A stretch of DNA of 64,000 nt, from NCBI GenBank assembly GCA_963666865.1, contig OY763072.1:1364001-1428000 (forward strand), given 5' to 3'. The translations under genes and the position numbers were made by a program. The notes beneath the pieces are model-generated. The model made no database searches. It had not been told where the DNA came from and saw only the letters and a program-made list of their open reading frames with translations. Numbering within the stretch: the stretch's first letter is position 1; the number at the start of each line of letters is the position of its first letter. Origin of the DNA: Bin87 sp963666865 (GTDB lineage: Bacteria; Chloroflexota; Dehalococcoidia; Lucifugimonadales; UBA3495). Of the stretch, positions 23,890 through 31,858 are shown piece by piece.

Positions 23890-24912
23890 CTAATGCTCCT
23901 CATGGCTTACCGCCACCGACAGGAACACCAACGTCAGACCGGCGAAGATGACCGCCTGTACCAGCCCCACCAGCAATTCCAGGCCGAAGACGAACTGCGT
24001 CGCCACGAAAGGCACCAGGAAGGTGAACATCACCACCAGTATTTCACCGGCGGTCATGTTCCCAAAGAGGCGGAAGGTGAACGAGACGACGCGCACCAAT
24101 TCGGAGAGCAGCTCAAGGATGCCGACGAAGACGCCGATGAGTCCGGCCGGGCCTTTGCGGAGCTCCCCGAAGGCGAAGAATTTCTTGAGGTATCCGAAGC
24201 TGTGCGCGCGAAAGCCCCAATATTCCACGAACACGAAGGAGATCAGGGCTAATGCCAAGGGCATATTCACGTCGGTGCCGGCCGGCCGGATCAGATGGGT
24301 GGCCAGCTTGAACTGGCCGAGGGTTGCATCGTAGGCGCCGTAGCCGACGGCCTGGTAGATGGGTATGAGGAAAATCGCGATCCAGGCGTTGAACAGGACA
24401 AAGAAGAAAATGGTCGCCACCACGGGAAAAACCCGGCGGCCCATTTCGGGGCCAAGGACTGACGATGAAAAGTTGAGAACCGCCTCGAACATGATCTCAA
24501 CCAGAGCCTGCAAACGGGTTGGCACCGCCTTGGGTTTGCGCCCGGCGCTGATGAAAAGGACCAGCATCACAATGCTGGTGAGCCACGCGGACAGCAGGGT
24601 GTTGGTTACAGCGAACTGCATCAGGCCCAAGCCGTGATGCTCTTCTTCCTTGCCGTGGTCTCCTTCCGCCGAATCCGTCGTCTTGGCTTCGCCGTGGTCA
24701 TCGGTTTTCTTATCGGCAACTCGGTAGCCGATCACGCTGTCGCGGACGGAAGCCGGAAATATTGGATCAGGAGCCAGGTGGATTCCCGGTTCGGGGAGGA
24801 AGGAGCTTCCCAGTCCGAACATCTTGGAGCCGATGGCGCCGACCACAAAACCGACGATGAGGAGCACCGCCATGCCGATGCCGAACAGGAGGAATGCCCG
24901 TTTGCGCGTCAC
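23890..24912 (-). CDS. atpB: ATP synthase Fo subunit a
   Basis: Predicted 340-residue stator channel, longer than the usual 230-270 residues. The extra length is an N-terminal membrane helix and a hydrophilic periplasmic region with an H/E/D/K-rich segment (about 70-95). Family signatures are the C-terminal FRLFGNMTAGEILVV, which contains the essential Arg, and GLVQAVIFAGLTLVFLSVAV. The start is GTG at 24910-24912, immediately after the stop of the upstream gene. Confidence 0.95.
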   Translation of the reverse strand: MTRKRAFLLFGIGMAVLLIVGFVVGAIGSKMFGLGSSFLPEPGIHLAPDPIFPASVRDSVIGYRVADKKTDDHGEAKTTDSAEGDHGKEEEHHGLGLMQFAVTNTLLSAWLTSIVMLVLFISAGRKPKAVPTRLQALVEIMFEAVLNFSSSVLGPEMGRRVFPVVATIFFFVLFNAWIAIFLIPIYQAVGYGAYDATLGQFKLATHLIRPAGTDVNMPLALALISFVFVEYWGFRAHSFGYLKKFFAFGELRKGPAGLIGVFVGILELLSELVRVVSFTFRLFGNMTAGEILVVMFTFLVPFVATQFVFGLELLVGLVQAVIFAGLTLVFLSVAVSHEEH

Positions 24913-24914
24913 GA

Positions 24915-25187
24915 CTACCAGTTGCCTCCGTGGTCACTTTGCTCGCGGTCCAGCGTGGCGGCAGACCGTAGGCCGCGTTTGGAGCCGTAGATGGCGGGCA
25001 GCACCATGCGATACACCCCGTAAAAGGCAATCACGCTGCCCAACACCGTGCCGATGAGCACCATCAGGGCCACCTGTCCGGTGAGTTTCCCCAACCACAC
25101 GCCCCCAACTATGCCCAGCACGATGCACAGCGCGACGTACCAGCCCAAGCCCGTCAGCCGCAGGGCTACTATCAGCCATTGCGGCAT
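24915..25187 (-). CDS. AtpZ/AtpI-like ATP synthase assembly protein
   Basis: Predicted 90-residue membrane protein with two helices (residues about 8-32 and 42-66), Gly-rich as in the AtpZ/AtpI family (GIVGGVWLGKLTG). It is the first gene of the operon, where AtpI/AtpZ homologues sit and help c-ring assembly or Mg uptake. I prefer ATG 25187 to the TTG at 25199 because GGAATCGGAA lies just before it. Confidence 0.75.
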   Translation of the reverse strand: MPQWLIVALRLTGLGWYVALCIVLGIVGGVWLGKLTGQVALMVLIGTVLGSVIAFYGVYRMVLPAIYGSKRGLRSAATLDREQSDHGGNW

Positions 25188-25208
25188 TTCCGATTCCAAA
25201 CGGCAGGC

Positions 25209-25237
25209 ATATTAGCATTCGTTATACAGCGTGTCAA
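25209..25237 (-). promoter_or_regulatory. ATP synthase operon promoter
   Basis: On the minus strand TTGACA, a 17-bp spacer and TAATAT lie about 22 bp before the first start codon. This is a near-consensus sigma70 promoter. Confidence 0.8.
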
Positions 25238-25256
25238 TTGGAGGAGCGGCGAAAAC

Positions 25257-25300
25257 CGTAACCCCCGTTACGAAAAAGCCCCGCCGTCACCGGGCCGGGC
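25257..25300 (-). terminator. tandem terminators after the DUF151 gene
   Basis: On the minus strand a GC-rich stem (8 positions, one mismatch, loop CGGTGA) is followed by TTTTT. A second perfect hairpin CGTAAC-GGGG-GTTACG is then followed by GTTTTC. They insulate the ATP synthase promoter from upstream transcription. Confidence 0.8.
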
Positions 25301-25339
25301 TGGGTACATCAGGGCTTCGAGAATCGGCATTGGCCGGAC

Positions 25340-25882
25340 TTATCTTCGCTCGAAATCCTCCATGTCGAGTTCGTTGATGAGATCCGTGAACGCCGACAAA
25401 CCCTGCAACTCCTCTTCGGTAACCTCGGCGGGCGCGTCCTCACCATCCCCACTCTGGGAAGAAACCGGTTGACCGGTTTCCTGGTCCATTGAAATGGCGG
25501 CCTTTTCCATAACCTGGTCCGCGACGTAAATTGGCACTTCGGCGCGCACTGCCACCGCCATCGCGTCGCTGGGGCGGGAGTCAATTTCGTGGGTCTGGTC
25601 ACCGACCTTGATTACGATCTTGGCGTAGAAGGTTTCATTCTGCAGGTCATTTACCAAGATGTGCTCGAAGGAACCGCCCACCGACTTGACGAGATCAACG
25701 AGCAGGTCGTGGGTCAGCGGACGTGGGACCGTCATCCCCTGCATCCTGACGGCGATGGCTTCAGCTTCGGTGGGGCCAATCCAGATGAGCAAGAACAGGT
25801 TGGTCACCAGTTCTTTGAGCACCACCACCCGCTGGTAGTTCATCTGGCTGATCCGGATGCTGTCGATTACCAGTTCACGCAT
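25340..25882 (-). CDS. bifunctional nuclease family protein (DUF151)
   Basis: Predicted 180-residue protein. Family signatures are LPIWIGPTEAEAIA-like LLIWIGPTEAEAIAV, TVPRPLTHDLLVDLVKSVGG and the conserved HEIDSRPSDAMAVAVRAEVP. These define the BFN/DUF151 family, with reported RNase/DNase activity in plants and wide bacterial distribution. The C-terminal 45 residues are acidic and variable. It stands behind coaD and the DivIVA-like gene on the same strand. Confidence 0.88.
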   Translation of the reverse strand: MRELVIDSIRISQMNYQRVVVLKELVTNLFLLIWIGPTEAEAIAVRMQGMTVPRPLTHDLLVDLVKSVGGSFEHILVNDLQNETFYAKIVIKVGDQTHEIDSRPSDAMAVAVRAEVPIYVADQVMEKAAISMDQETGQPVSSQSGDGEDAPAEVTEEELQGLSAFTDLINELDMEDFERR

Positions 25883-26039
25883 CTCGCTGCATCACTCCGC
25901 TGACTGCATCCGGAAAGGGCTGCCGATCAATCCGGCCGCCACCCGCCCCGTTTGCGCGCCTGATTCTACACCCGATTGGAGCGGTAATGTCAAGCGGAGA
26001 CGGCATCGTTCAAGGCCTCTCCAAAGTCCGTTGAGCATA

Positions 26040-26099
26040 CGCTCATGGTGAGCCTGTCGAACCATGCGTACTGTCCTTCGACAGGCTCAGGACGAGCGG
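26040..26099. repeat. dispersed inverted repeat (TTCGACAGGCTCA type), copy 2
   Basis: This copy contains CGCTCATGGTGAGCCTGTCG and CTTCGACAGGCTCAGGACG between CGCTC and GAGCGG ends. It is related to 1234-1294 in reverse orientation. It lies in the gap between the DUF151 and DivIVA-like genes. Confidence 0.8.
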
Positions 26100-26192
26100 G
26101 TAAAGGCCAGATCCCACAACTGTGGAACAGTCCTGGGCATTGTGAAATGCGCTGGGTCCGGTACGACACAGCTGGCTCCGTACCGCGGCCAA

Positions 26193-26666
26193 CTATCGGT
26201 ACTCGATCCGCTCTCGCGAGTCTTCGGGCGCAAAGTCCTGGGGGGAGGGCACGGTCGGGTTCGCGCTGGCGGCCAGAGTGGCGCCCGCGAGCATGTCGAT
26301 GCCTTTGCGAACGGAGCCGCTGGCGGCGTTGAGTTCCCGTTCCAGGTCTCTCAGGGTGCGCAGGGCGTAGGCGTCGGCCTGGTTGCGTCGGTTTTCGGCT
26401 TCCTGCTCGGCCTGGCCGATGATGCGTTGGGATTTTATCTCAGCATCGCGGAGTATTTCCTCGGCTTTGCGACCGAGTTCATGGTCGCTGAGCCGGGTGC
26501 GAAAATCCTGTTCCAGCTGTTGACGGGCCTGGTGCGCTTCCGTCACCGCTGAGGACATGATGTCGTCCTTGCGGGACAGCATCTCCTCAGCCCGGTGTAT
26601 TTCCTGCGGAATGGACATACGCAGCTGCGCCACCAGTTCACTCAGCTTGGTCCGGTCAACCATCAC
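26193..26666 (-). CDS. DivIVA-like coiled-coil protein
   Basis: Predicted 157-residue coiled-coil protein with LRMSIPQEIHRAEEMLSRKD and a long Glu/Arg/Ala-rich helix. It matches the family regularly found next to coaD in Chloroflexota and annotated as cell-division initiation (DivIVA-like) or ATP-synthase-b-like. The reading frame is open upstream and encodes clearly conserved sequence (IDRIELLVDSSKSVPLSNN), but offers no ATG, GTG, TTG or CTG. A GAGGGGG site stands just before two ATC codons (26739-26744), the likely true start. The coordinates given use the first ordinary start (GTG 26666). Confidence 0.75.
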   Translation of the reverse strand: MMVDRTKLSELVAQLRMSIPQEIHRAEEMLSRKDDIMSSAVTEAHQARQQLEQDFRTRLSDHELGRKAEEILRDAEIKSQRIIGQAEQEAENRRNQADAYALRTLRDLERELNAASGSVRKGIDMLAGATLAASANPTVPSPQDFAPEDSRERIEYR

Positions 26667-26782
26667 GTTGTTGCTGAGCGGAACTGACTTGCTGGAGTCG
26701 ACCAGCAGCTCGATCCGGTCGATTATGTTGTTGATGTCGATGATATCCCCCTCGTGCCGGCGGCATGACTGGCCTGAAACGG

Positions 26783-27271
26783 CTACCGCTGCGGCGACTG
26801 GTATTTATCAGCCAGGGCCCGCGCCACGTGGAGCGGCACCATGCCGGCGATGTCGCCTCCCAACTGCGCGACCTCTTTCAGCAAGCTGGAGCTGATGAAC
26901 ATATGCTCCTGGTCGCTCATGAGGGACACCATGTCCACGTCCGGTTCCAGCCGGCGATTCATGAAGAACATTTGGGATTCGTACTCAAAGTCGGGTCCGC
27001 TGCGCAGCCCGCGAATGATGGCCGCGGCGCCAGCGTCCCGGGCGGTCTTCACCACCAGTCCGTTGAACGGGCGGACCGTCACGTTGTCCAGGTCGGCCAC
27101 CGCTTCCCGCATCAGCCCCACGCGTTCCTCAGTGTTGAACAACAGACTCTTGGACGGCGTGTCATATACAGCGATAATCAGGGAATCGAAAAGCCGCGCG
27201 GCGCGTTGCGCCACGTTGAGATGTCCCATGGTCACCGGGTCGAAAGTCCCCGGATACAGAGCGGTTACCAT
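26783..27271 (-). CDS. coaD: phosphopantetheine adenylyltransferase
   Basis: Predicted 162-residue enzyme of coenzyme A synthesis (4'-phosphopantetheine + ATP to dephospho-CoA). Motifs are ALYPGTFDPVTMGHLNVAQR (the T/HxGH nucleotidyl-transfer site), IIRGLRSGPDFEYESQM, and the C-terminal MFISSSLLKEVAQLGGDIAG. ATG 27271 follows TTTTGGAGAA. It lies between rsmD and the DivIVA-like gene, the usual order. Confidence 0.96.
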   Translation of the reverse strand: MVTALYPGTFDPVTMGHLNVAQRAARLFDSLIIAVYDTPSKSLLFNTEERVGLMREAVADLDNVTVRPFNGLVVKTARDAGAAAIIRGLRSGPDFEYESQMFFMNRRLEPDVDMVSLMSDQEHMFISSSLLKEVAQLGGDIAGMVPLHVARALADKYQSPQR

Positions 27272-27293
27272 TTGGCAATTCTCCAAAACCGTC

Positions 27294-27313
27294 ATTCCGG
27301 CTTTCACCGGAAT
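27294..27313. repeat. ATTCCGGC-TTTC-type hairpin repeat, copy 3
   Basis: ATTCCGGCTTTCACCGGAAT has one base changed from the other copies (A for G in the stem). It lies between rsmD and coaD, upstream of the coaD ribosome site. Confidence 0.85.
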
Positions 27314-27334
27314 CCAGTGGTAATTTGACGCCAG

Positions 27335-27937
27335 TCAGGTCGCTTCTCCACCTTCCGCACAATAGAACGCCACCGCGTTGTCGCCGTATCGGCGGGCGTC
27401 GTACCGACGCAGGCCGTGCACCCGGTCCGGCAGTTCCTGCCGGCTGCTGTGCCCCAACACTACTGTCGCGTTAGATACGAGCAGGCCAGACTCCCAGAGC
27501 GCAGCCAGCGTGGGGGTTGGGTCACCCATCCGGTATGGAGGGTCCAACAGCGCCAGGCCGTAACGCTCACCTCCGAATTCTCCGGCTCCGGCGCGTCCCA
27601 GCCATCCCGGGACGTCGGCGCAGTGTACTCGGCCCGCCTCGGCATAGCCGGTGCGCTCCAGGTTGTCCTGCAGGACCAGGCATTGCCGACGGTTGCGTTC
27701 GACGAAGTCGGCCCAGGCTGCTCCGCGGCTTAATGCTTCAATGCCCAGGCTCCCGGTGCCGGCGAACAGGTCAACGGCGCGGTGGTCGATAACCTGACTG
27801 GTTTCCAATATGTTAAAGATGGCGGCGCGCACCCGTTCCGTGGTTGGCCGAATGCCGGCTGCCACAGCGCCTTTCAGCCGGATGCCGCGTGCCTCGCCAC
27901 TGGCAACACGCATCGAATTGGAATTGCGTGGAGGCAT
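27335..27937 (-). CDS. rsmD: 16S rRNA (guanine966-N2)-methyltransferase
   Basis: Predicted 200-residue SAM-dependent methyltransferase. It has MRVASGEARGIRLKG, RPTTERVRAAIFNIL, the SAM loop VDLFAGTGSLGIEALSRGA and the catalytic LLDPPY (N/D-P-P-Y). ATG 27937 gives an eight-residue leader before the conserved MRV; ATG 27913 is equally possible, as neither has a clear ribosome site. First gene of the rsmD-coaD-DivIVA-like-DUF151 row. Confidence 0.93.
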   Translation of the reverse strand: MPPRNSNSMRVASGEARGIRLKGAVAAGIRPTTERVRAAIFNILETSQVIDHRAVDLFAGTGSLGIEALSRGAAWADFVERNRRQCLVLQDNLERTGYAEAGRVHCADVPGWLGRAGAGEFGGERYGLALLDPPYRMGDPTPTLAALWESGLLVSNATVVLGHSSRQELPDRVHGLRRYDARRYGDNAVAFYCAEGGEAT

Positions 27938-28042
27938 TGTAGAACTGACCGGGATTGGGTTGACGTTTGCAGCGTCTGCGGGTTTTGGCCGATTTTCGCG
28001 GGGTGGGCCACGCCGATGTCAGTATAACCCGTTCGTGTGGCT

Positions 28043-28067
28043 CCGAGGAAATTTCGCTACTCCGATT
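28043..28067. repeat. left copy of a 25-bp inverted repeat flanking a 10-kb segment
   Basis: CCGAGGAAATTTCGCTAC plus 7 bases. The inverted partner is at 38045-38069 and matches at 23 of 25 positions, including 19 in a row. The segment between them holds a transposase, MarR and a broken surface-protein gene. Confidence 0.75.
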
Positions 28068-28140
28068 CTAAGGTAGCTGGTGCGGAGAACGGCCATCTTG
28101 ACGACGGATATCGTAATCAGCTCGGCGTTTCAAATTTTCC

Positions 28141-28530
28141 GGGGATCCCCCGATTTTCGGCCCGTGTTGTTACCGGAACAAACGCCCATGACACCGGTCC
28201 CTGAACCTACCTAAATGCTTGCGGTAAGACCCCGTGCTGGGATTTTCCGGCATCTTCGATAGAAAACGTAGGAATTCCGTACACGCCAACACGGGCTGCC
28301 TAGAGACGCCCTAGGCACCTCTTTTGCGGAGGCAAGGGTAGGTGTACGTCTAAGGCTTCTGACCACACCCAGCGGCAGCCCAACCTCTCTGCAAATGAGT
28401 AGTTTTCAAGTACGAAAACTGCCCTAACCCCCCATTTTGTGTTGAGCCGCAAGGGGGGTTGCGGAGTATAATGTGGGCAGGTAAAACCGAACAAAAAAGT
28501 TGACCGCTCAGCCTGGTCCGCCGAGCGGTC
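28141..28530. other. non-coding, hairpin-rich stretch (possible structured RNA or IS end)
   Basis: There is no credible gene between rsmD (27937) and the transposase (28565). Complementary segments are dense: GCCCGTGTTG (28160) with CAACACGGGC (28287); CGTACAC (28278) with GTGTACG (28342); GGGCTGCC (28293) crossing to GGCAGCCC (28374); and local hairpins at 28298-28316, 28401-28420, 28426-28460 and 28502-28530. The crossing pairs would form a pseudoknot. I could not match it to RNase P, tmRNA, SRP or 6S RNA. Confidence 0.35.
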
Positions 28531-28564
28531 GCTTGCCCCCTCAGACCCTCTTATTAAAATCCTC

Positions 28565-30061
28565 GTGGGCGATTTCTATTCTAATTATACCCGCAATCAC
28601 AAACAACCCCCGAAAAGCGGCTTCGGTTTCCTCAAAGTCGTGATCGAGGGTGTGATCGCGTGTGCTGGTGCCCTTATCGAAATACTCGCGGCGCCTCACC
28701 AACACGGCGGCAACCCCGGCTATCCCGCCGATGCCATGCTCGCCGCTCTCGTAATGCAGTTCGTCCTAAACGAGCGCTACGCCAACGGCTTCCTCAACCG
28801 TCTGGGTAGCGATGACCGGTTGTTGAGCATCTGCGGTCTCGAGTGCGCTCCCAGCGAGGGTGCCTACAGCCGGTTCAAGAAGAAACTCGCCCCCCACGAG
28901 GATGCTATCTGGATCATCGTAGCCGGCGTGTTCCTTGAGTGCAGCGGCGAGATCGAACGCCTGCGGGAGGCCGGTATTGTCCCCGCCGATAAGCCGCCTC
29001 TAGGGCATTCGCTGGTCATGGATACAACCGACGTTGAGGCGTGGGCACTGCCCGGGCGGACTAGCCGCAAGACCGGTGAGGAAATACCGTCGAAGGACCC
29101 AGACGCCGCGTGGGGACACCGCACCGCCAAAAACGACCGCACCAGCAAAGGCGGCAAGAGCAAACGCCGCAGCTCCAAGAAGAGCAAGGCAGTCCTCAGC
29201 GACGGAGAGGAGACGGACAAGAAGGACAGTAAGGACGAACTCTTTTTTGGCTACAAAGTCAACGTCATCTCGGACGCGAACCACGGCCTTCCGATGTTTG
29301 CCCGGACCCGTCCTGCCAACGCCGCCGACGTCACGGTGATGATCGAGGATCTCGATGCTTGTTTGGCCCTGTATCCCGAACTGAATTCGCACTACTTCCT
29401 GAGTGACAAGGGCTACGACAGACTACCGAACTTCCAGCACACCGTCAGCCGCGGCATGATACCGGTGATCGCCGTTCGAAGGCCAACGAAGGATAAGGAG
29501 ACCGGGAAACGTCTGTACGACGGGATTTACGACGAGGATGGCCGGCCGACGTGTGTCGGAGGTGAGTCCATGGAGTACATCCTGACCAACTCTGAGAAAG
29601 GTCACCTGTTCAGGTGTCCTACCGAGGGTTGCAGCCTCAAGGACAAGGTCCAGTTCACGCGACACTGCGACTACGAGCACTACGAGAGGCCCGAGGGCCG
29701 GTTGCTGCGGATCGTTGGCATGTTGCCCCGCTGCTCGGAGGAGTGGCAAGCCGAATACAAGAAGCGGTCCGGCATCGAGAGATGCTTCAGCAGCTTGAAG
29801 CACAGCCAGTTGCTGGACACGCATCGGTGCCTGAACGGCGGTAAAGTGGCGCTGCATGTGGCGATGTCGATCCTCAGCTACCTGGCCACGGTGCTGGCCC
29901 GCCTGAAGGCCGACGACTACGCCCACCTGAGGCACATGAGGATCAAGATGCCGCCGGCCAAGAGGCCAAAGAAAAAGAGAGAGTCAGATCAGCGTGTGGA
30001 TCCCGGCATCGTGGCCGCACTGATGCTCCACGAGCTCAACGCCCTGCGACGCGTGGCTTAA
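28565..30061 (+). CDS. transposase (DDE domain, IS4/IS5-superfamily, possibly IS1182-like)
   Basis: Predicted 498-residue transposase starting at GTG 28565. Acidic motif residues are VMDTTDVEAWA (D1), YFLSDKGYDRLPN (D2) and RSGIERCFSSLKHSQLL (E). A Lys/Ser-rich insertion (about 185-225) and a Cys/His cluster (CPTEGCSLKDKVQFTRHC) between D2 and E suggest a zinc-ribbon insert. The N-terminal helical region resembles DUF772. I could not find convincing short terminal inverted repeats near the gene, so the element borders are unknown. Confidence 0.85.
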   Translation: MGDFYSNYTRNHKQPPKSGFGFLKVVIEGVIACAGALIEILAAPHQHGGNPGYPADAMLAALVMQFVLNERYANGFLNRLGSDDRLLSICGLECAPSEGAYSRFKKKLAPHEDAIWIIVAGVFLECSGEIERLREAGIVPADKPPLGHSLVMDTTDVEAWALPGRTSRKTGEEIPSKDPDAAWGHRTAKNDRTSKGGKSKRRSSKKSKAVLSDGEETDKKDSKDELFFGYKVNVISDANHGLPMFARTRPANAADVTVMIEDLDACLALYPELNSHYFLSDKGYDRLPNFQHTVSRGMIPVIAVRRPTKDKETGKRLYDGIYDEDGRPTCVGGESMEYILTNSEKGHLFRCPTEGCSLKDKVQFTRHCDYEHYERPEGRLLRIVGMLPRCSEEWQAEYKKRSGIERCFSSLKHSQLLDTHRCLNGGKVALHVAMSILSYLATVLARLKADDYAHLRHMRIKMPPAKRPKKKRESDQRVDPGIVAALMLHELNALRRVA

Positions 30062-30097
30062 CAGGGCTTTCCACTTTGAGTGACAAGCCACCCCGGT

Positions 30098-30126
30098 TTG
30101 ACAATAACTATGTACAGTCATATAAA
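30098..30126 (+). promoter_or_regulatory. near-perfect sigma70 promoter for the marR-like gene
   Basis: TTGACA, exactly 17 bp, TATAAA. Between it and the gene lies an imperfect inverted repeat, GTTAACTGACAC (30140-30151) / GTGACAGTCAAC (30179-30190), a candidate autoregulatory operator. Confidence 0.75.
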
Positions 30127-30285
30127 TCGCTTGCACGTAGTTAACTGACACATCCCTCGCTGGGTCATCGGAATGACCGTGACAGTCAACAAGTTCAGCC
30201 GCCCTAGGCGCGTACATCCGGGACCCACCTGGCGCTACCACGGTTTGTTTACCTGAGCCTCCATTCGCAAAGGAGATTGCCCGAC

Positions 30286-30768
30286 GTGGATACCGTTGAC
30301 AGAGTCGCATTCGTCGAGCGCCTGGCCTCCGCCGCGGAGTTCCTCAACCGGCAGTTCTATTCGGTCCGAATGGGCGCAACGGATGAATCCGTAGTGTCCG
30401 TCGCGCAGGTCAACGTCCTGATGCTCCTGGAACATCGCGGCCCAATGAAGATGACCGACGTGGGGCTCGTCCTGATGCGGACGATTTCCACAGTCTCCCC
30501 AATGATGGACCGCCTGGAAGAGAAGGGGCTGATCGTAAAACGGCCGCACCCCAATGATCGACGAGCGTTGCTGTGCGAGTTGACGCCGGCGTGGCAGGAT
30601 GCCATCAACGAATTCTGGCATCTCAGCCGGGAGCGGATGAGCATGGTGGCAGACCAGATGACCGACGAACAGCTGGAAGCTGCGGTGGTCTCCATCGAGA
30701 CAGTCCTGGCAGCGGAAGTTCAGGTCGAGCAGGCCCGAGCCGACATGGAGCATCCATCCACCCCGTGA
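30286..30768 (+). CDS. MarR family transcriptional regulator
   Basis: Predicted 160-residue winged-helix regulator. The recognition region TDVGLVLMRTISTVSPMMDR is followed by LEEKGLIVKRPHPNDRRALL, the MarR signature with D-x-R at the wing tip. GTG 30286 follows AGGAG by ten bases; the frame is open to TTG 30277, but that codon overlaps the ribosome site. MarR proteins are dimeric repressors released by small ligands. The next gene downstream is the surface protein, preceded by a MarR-like palindrome. Confidence 0.9.
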   Translation: MDTVDRVAFVERLASAAEFLNRQFYSVRMGATDESVVSVAQVNVLMLLEHRGPMKMTDVGLVLMRTISTVSPMMDRLEEKGLIVKRPHPNDRRALLCELTPAWQDAINEFWHLSRERMSMVADQMTDEQLEAAVVSIETVLAAEVQVEQARADMEHPSTP

Positions 30769-30917
30769 CGCTCACCCAAGCCCCGTAGTGCGTTCCTTAC
30801 CCCCACGGCGCTCGCCAACCCCACCGAACGCTCCTCAACCCCGCCGTAACGCCGGCATAACATCCCCCCGTCGGTCAACGATGCAAGACCACAGCAGACC
30901 CTCATGCCCATAACTTA

Positions 30918-30934
30918 TTGATACGTTATATCAA
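30918..30934. promoter_or_regulatory. operator-like palindrome TTGATA-N5-TATCAA
   Basis: A perfect 6-bp inverted repeat with a 5-bp spacer. Its size and A/T-rich arms fit MarR-family operators. It lies about 190 bp before the surface-protein gene. The rest of the 358-bp gap (30769-31126) is C-rich and holds no gene I can support. Confidence 0.5.
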
Positions 30935-31126
30935 CACTATGGGAAGAGAACGAATTGGTTCGATGGATCGGAAGCCGCAGATCTGCAGGTCAAACCACCG
31001 ACGGCAATCACAGTCCAGCCAGCGTGACCATCAGCAGACCTCAACCTACGCCAAACAGCACCACGCCGGCCGACGCCGGCACCCCAAACAGACCACCCTA
31101 CCAACACACCCCAGGAGCCAAGTCCA

Positions 31127-31858
31127 ATGTCTAACCCCATGAATCGCCTACCCATCCCCTCGCCACTCCGCAACACCACCCCCAAAACGCACCGGCACCG
31201 CCGGCTGGGGAAATCGTCCGCCGCCCTCATGATCGCACTGCTGGCCGTGATCGCTGGCTTCACAATTTTCGGCGCTGGCTCAGCCCACGCCCAGGGAGAG
31301 GAGCGCGACTACGTGGACGTGGGTCTGGTCCTGGAGGTGGTCGAAGAGAGTATCGCAGGTCTCCAACTGAAGATCATCGTTGTCAACCACGGGTCCAGGA
31401 CCGCTTATGACGTGGACGTCGAGGTTGATATAGCGTACCCCGAGGACTCAAGCTTTTTCCATTCGGTGCCGGACGTGCCCATCGGGAGCGCGTCTCTGGG
31501 GAGTGGTGGATATTCCTTACATTGGACCATTCCCGCGTTGGGGAAGCTGCAGCGCGCAGAGGTAGTTGCGAACGTAAATGATAGTCATCACGATAGCATG
31601 AATGTCCTCGTTTTTGACAAGACAGAATACGTACATGAATACGTCGGGGAGGTGACCACGACATCCTTCGAGAGTAATGTCCACCAAGGAAATAACAGAG
31701 ATCGGGTCTGGTCTGTCGCAGTCAACCCAGGCGACAATGTAACGAGCCCGCGTGGTCAACCTATTCAGTCAATGTGTCGGTGGACGAACAGAACCCTTCG
31801 CCGGGCGACACCGTCAATTTCACCATCACCACAAATCATGGTGGCAGATTTGCCGTGA
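31127..31858 (+). pseudogene. giant surface protein, N-terminal fragment (frame 1 before a frameshift)
   Basis: ATG 31127 follows AGGAG. The 243-codon frame starts with a basic leader of about 30 residues and a signal peptide (ALMIALLAVIAGFTIFGAG, cleavage near AHA-Q). It then runs into beta-rich sequence like CARDB/DUF11 domains (VNHGSRTAYDVDVEVDI). After about codon 204 (near 31740) the sense passes to another frame, which continues NEPAWSTYSVNVSVDEQNPS. A one-base loss at about 31740 explains this. The last roughly 40 codons of this frame are therefore not genuine. Confidence 0.75.

Noticed and set aside
28141..28530. RNase P RNA, tmRNA, SRP or 6S RNA gene
   Set aside because: None of the conserved cores (for example the P4 segment, the tag frame or the SRP apical loop) could be found on either strand.
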